A stretch of DNA of 64,000 nucleotides from Methylotenera_A sp049687015 (GTDB taxonomy: Bacteria; Pseudomonadota; Gammaproteobacteria; Burkholderiales; Methylophilaceae): NCBI GenBank assembly GCA_049687015.1, contig JBAVIP010000050.1, positions 77,292-141,291 of the forward strand. Reading direction: 5' to 3'. Shown piece after piece: positions 61,336 to 64,000 of this stretch. Each line of letters begins with the position of its first letter. Position 1 is the stretch's first letter. Under the pieces are notes generated by a model that searched no databases, had not been told where the DNA came from, and worked only from the letters and a program-made list of their open reading frames with translations. The translations under genes and the position numbers were made by a program.

Positions 61336-61824
61336 TTAGCCTCTCGCCCCAGAAATCAATTCAGCCACTTTGCCAGCATCCATGCGGCCATATACTTCGT
61401 CGTCCATCATCACCGCAGGTGAACATGCGCAGTTGCCCAGGCAATACACGGGTTCTAACGTAATCGCGCCGTCTTCTGTGGTTTGATGAAAATCTATCCC
61501 TAAGGTAGATTTGATATGCGCTTCCAGTTTTTCCGCGCCCATGGCTTGGCAAGACTCTGCGCGGCAGACCTGCAACACGTGCCTGCCTGCAGGATAACGG
61601 CGAAAATGATGATAAAAAGTGACAACGCCATGCACCTCGGCCACTGATAAAGCCAAAGCTTTCGAAATCGGCAAGTAAGCCTCTTCCGAAATCCAGCCAA
61701 TATCGTCCTGAATGGCGTGCAGCAAGGGCAACAGCGCACCCGGCATGTGTTTATGCGCTGTAATGTGCGCCTCTATTCTTGTTAATTCTTGTGTAGATAA
61801 TGCGGTTGTCACAAAAGTCTCCAA
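61336..61824 (-). CDS. fdsG: NAD-dependent formate dehydrogenase subunit gamma (NuoE-like)
   Basis: A 162-residue NuoE-like [2Fe-2S] subunit with the cysteine ligands in 'QVCRAESCQAMGAEKLEAH' and 'VYCLGNCACSPAVMMDDEVYG'; 'GVVTFYHHFRRYP' is also family-typical. First gene of the fds operon. The divergent spacer to moaA (61825-61944) must carry both promoters; no clear regulator site is recognised there. Confidence 0.96.
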   Translation of the reverse strand: METFVTTALSTQELTRIEAHITAHKHMPGALLPLLHAIQDDIGWISEEAYLPISKALALSVAEVHGVVTFYHHFRRYPAGRHVLQVCRAESCQAMGAEKLEAHIKSTLGIDFHQTTEDGAITLEPVYCLGNCACSPAVMMDDEVYGRMDAGKVAELISGARG

Positions 61825-61944
61825 CTTATGCTTCTGGCCTAAAATACAACCTGCGTATGATATACCTTATTAAGCGCCAGTTAAAGCCAAAAATAGCGCA
61901 TTAATGCTTAGTTAAGACCACGTTTTTATTGCATAATTCCACTT

Positions 61945-62967
61945 ATGGATATGGCACTAAAAGCTCCTCAACTTATTGAATCTAAACTTACGGACCAGTT
62001 CGGCCGCACAGTAGATTACATCCGCCTTTCAATTACCGATCGCTGCGATTTCCGCTGTGTGTATTGCATGGGCGAGGACATGACTTTTTTGCCGCGCGAC
62101 GAAGTACTGAGCTTGGAAGAATGCGCACGACTGGTAAAAGTATTTGTCAGCCTGGGCGTGACTAAAGTCCGCATCACCGGTGGTGAACCGCTGGTACGTA
62201 AGAACGCGCTGTGGCTGTTTGAGGAAATCGGCCAGTTGGAAGGCCTCAAAGAGTTAGTGCTCACTACCAACGGTAGCCAGTTAGAACAACAGGCAACCGC
62301 GCTTAAAAAAGCCGGCGTAAAACGTATTAATATTTCTATCGACAGCCTAAGGCCCGAACGCTTTAAAAAAATTACCCGCACGGGCGATTTAAACAAAGTT
62401 TTGGCAGGCCTGCAAGCCAGTATCCATGCGGGGTTTGAAGGCATCAAAATAAACACGGTGTTAATGCGCGGCAGTAACGATGACGAAGCAGCAGACTTGG
62501 TGCAATTTGCCATCGACCAAAAAATCGACATCAGCTTTATCGAAGAAATGCCGCTGGGCGAAGTGAATCATGCCCGCGACAGCACGTTTGTGAGCAATAC
62601 AGACACACTAAAACTGTTGCAAAGTAAGTATTCACTACTGCCCAGCACCGAGACGACTGGCGGCCCAGCGCGCTACTGGCGCGTGGCTAATACCAAGACA
62701 AAAATTGGCTTTATCTCACCACATTCACACAACTTTTGCGAAAGCTGCAACCGCGTACGCATCACCTGCAAAGGCGAGTTGTATTTGTGTTTGGGACAAG
62801 AAGATAAAATCGACTTAATGCCGCTTTTACGTGCAAACCCCAATAACGACGCACCATTAGTCGCAGCGATTTTAGACAGCATGACGATTAAACCCAAAGG
62901 CCACGACTTTGATTTGCGCCGCGCAGAACCGGCGGTGGTACGGTTTATGTCGCATACCGGCGGGTAA
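61945..62967 (+). CDS. moaA: GTP 3',8-cyclase (molybdenum cofactor synthesis)
   Basis: MoaA is the radical-SAM enzyme that starts molybdopterin synthesis from GTP. The 340-residue protein has the radical-SAM cluster 'DRCDFRCVYCMGE' (about 32-44), 'VRITGGEPLVRKN', 'NISIDSLRPERF', and the second 4Fe-4S site 'FCESCNRVRITCKGELYLCLG'. It ends 'MSHTGG', the conserved GG tail. Alternative ATGs lie at 61945 and 61951. It diverges from the formate dehydrogenase operon, whose FdsA needs this cofactor. Confidence 0.96.
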   Translation: MDMALKAPQLIESKLTDQFGRTVDYIRLSITDRCDFRCVYCMGEDMTFLPRDEVLSLEECARLVKVFVSLGVTKVRITGGEPLVRKNALWLFEEIGQLEGLKELVLTTNGSQLEQQATALKKAGVKRINISIDSLRPERFKKITRTGDLNKVLAGLQASIHAGFEGIKINTVLMRGSNDDEAADLVQFAIDQKIDISFIEEMPLGEVNHARDSTFVSNTDTLKLLQSKYSLLPSTETTGGPARYWRVANTKTKIGFISPHSHNFCESCNRVRITCKGELYLCLGQEDKIDLMPLLRANPNNDAPLVAAILDSMTIKPKGHDFDLRRAEPAVVRFMSHTGG

Positions 62968-63560
62968 TGAGCGTTTCAGCAATCATCCTCTCTGGCGGCC
63001 GTGCTGCACGCATGAAGGGCGTAGATAAAGGCTTGGTGCTACTACAACAGAAACCGCTCATTGCGCATGTGATTGAACGCTTGAAGCCGCAGGTGGCTGA
63101 AATTCTCATCAATGCAAACCGCGAGTTAACGCAATATCAGTCTTTTGGTTTGCCAGTGCTGCAAGATGGAACGGATGACTTTCTGGGGCCATTGGCAGGT
63201 TTTAGTTTGGGTTTGCAGCATGCCAGGCATGATTTTGTACTCACTGTGCCGTGCGATTCACCGTTACTGCCACTGGATCTGGCAGAAAGATTGTTAAAAG
63301 GCATGCTGGAGAGCCTCGCGGATATTGCCGTTGCGAGCAGCGCTGGCGACACGCATCCTGTATTCTGTTTGTGCAAAAAGAGCTTGTTATCCAGCCTGAT
63401 GGAGTATCTGGCAAACGGCGAACGTAAAGTGAGCGCCTGGCAAAAAAGCCAGCAATACGTAGAGGTGGATTTTAGTGATAATCCTGATGGATTTACCAAC
63501 CTAAATACGTTTGAAGATTTAGCAGCGTTGGAATTAAAATTAAATAATGATGAAAAATAA
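62967..63560 (+). CDS. mobA: Molybdenum cofactor guanylyltransferase
   Basis: MobA attaches GMP to molybdopterin to make the MGD form used by formate dehydrogenase. The 197-residue protein has the nucleotidyltransferase motif 'ILSGGRAARMKGVDKGLVLL' (residues 7-26), 'GPLAGFSLGLQHA' and 'VPCDSPLLPLDL' with the metal-binding Asp. The stop of moaA and the start of mobA share bases (TAATG), so the two are coupled. Confidence 0.95.
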   Translation: MSVSAIILSGGRAARMKGVDKGLVLLQQKPLIAHVIERLKPQVAEILINANRELTQYQSFGLPVLQDGTDDFLGPLAGFSLGLQHARHDFVLTVPCDSPLLPLDLAERLLKGMLESLADIAVASSAGDTHPVFCLCKKSLLSSLMEYLANGERKVSAWQKSQQYVEVDFSDNPDGFTNLNTFEDLAALELKLNNDEK

Positions 63561-64000
63561 AACCACACTTTCCGAATTAATCACCAACCCCTCATGTCTG
63601 GATGATTACGACCCGAACGCGATGTCTGTCGCGCAAGCGCGGCTATTTATCAAACAGTTTTTAAGCCCGGTACGTGAAGCGGAAACCCTGCCCATCCGCG
63701 AGAGTTTAGGGCGGGTACTGGCAACAGATATTGTCTCGCCCAGCAATGTGCCCAACCACAACAATTCTGCCATGGATGGCTTTGCATTTAAGTTTTCTGC
63801 AAATTTAAAAACCCTTAAAATCATCGGCACTGCCTTTGCTGGCCAACCTTTTATGGGCAATTTGAACGCTGGTGAATGCGTGAAAATCATGACCGGCGCG
63901 GTAATTCCGGCAGGCGCGGACACAGTTGTAATGCAAGAACGAATCGCGATAAAAAGCGATCGGATCACATTGCTTGAAGAGACTAAACAAGGCGCAAACG
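63547..64000 (+). CDS. moeA: Molybdopterin molybdenumtransferase (3' truncated by window edge)
   Basis: MoeA inserts molybdate into adenylated molybdopterin. The first 151 codons are visible: 'ESLGRVLATDIVSPSNVPNH', 'NNSAMDGFAF' and 'CVKIMTGAVIPAGADTVVMQE' are the family hallmarks. Two adjacent ATGs (63547, 63550) overlap the end of mobA by up to 14 bases. The gene runs off the right edge. Confidence 0.93.
   Translation, partial: MMKNKTTLSELITNPSCLDDYDPNAMSVAQARLFIKQFLSPVREAETLPIRESLGRVLATDIVSPSNVPNHNNSAMDGFAFKFSANLKTLKIIGTAFAGQPFMGNLNAGECVKIMTGAVIPAGADTVVMQERIAIKSDRITLLEETKQGAN

Overview
The window reads as a chromosomal segment of a betaproteobacterium. Gene order and families (tkt-gap-pgk-pyk-purC cluster, FdsGBACD formate dehydrogenase, DUF3579 and DUF2788 proteins, dcw cluster next to rnpB) suggest a Methylophilaceae/Methylotenera-like methylotroph; the family-level guess is inference. 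No tRNA, rRNA, insertion sequence or CRISPR array was seen.

Layout. 1-2703: the tail of an unrecognised gene, a membrane-anchored LuxR-type regulator divergent from a cytochrome b561, and a VIT/CCC1-family iron/manganese transporter. 2778-11261 (minus strand): ppa, a DedA protein, a YkvA protein, purC, pyk, pgk, gap and tkt, the lower glycolytic / pentose-phosphate block, with terminators after pgk and tkt. 11262-14233: a mixed minus-strand set (chalcone-isomerase-like secreted protein, Gfo/Idh/MocA oxidoreductase, frameshifted VOC gene, thioredoxin-like protein). 14321-19953 (plus strand): rsmE, an unusual argA carrying an N-terminal XRE helix-turn-helix, argB, a HAD nucleotidase, slmA, a hemerythrin protein and a DUF2788 membrane protein.

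19959-42925 is one long minus-strand block: mraZ-rsmH-ftsL-ftsI-murE-murF-mraY-murD-ftsW-murG-murC-murB-ddlB-ftsQ-ftsA-ftsZ-lpxC, then a small membrane protein, a Slt-type lytic transglycosylase, an NDUFA9-like NAD-binding protein and cca. A good promoter and three GTGG-type MraZ boxes at exact 10-bp spacing lie before mraZ, and rnpB lies upstream. 43570-45036 is an accessory patch: long hairpins, a DUF4230 gene and a convincing integron attC site, so it looks like a lone gene cassette (no integrase in the window) beside rnpB, followed by two other repeat families.

45037-54933: an EF-hand/BON protein, pyrC, rsmI, yraN, a DolP-like BON lipoprotein, a DUF3579 protein, a TlpA-like protein, a large PilZ-like protein, trxA, rho, rpmE and an ArnT-like glycosyltransferase. 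54926-61824 (minus): soluble NAD-dependent formate dehydrogenase operon fdsG-fdsB-fdsA-fdhD-fdsD with a TSUP permease as probable last gene. Divergent from it, moaA-mobA-moeA (moeA cut by the window end) make the molybdenum cofactor that FdsA needs.

Most noteworthy: the XRE-ArgA fusion together with a perfect 41-bp palindrome running into its own start codon, which suggests a biosynthetic enzyme that may regulate its own transcription; and the solitary integron cassette between rnpB and the rsmI/pyrC operon.
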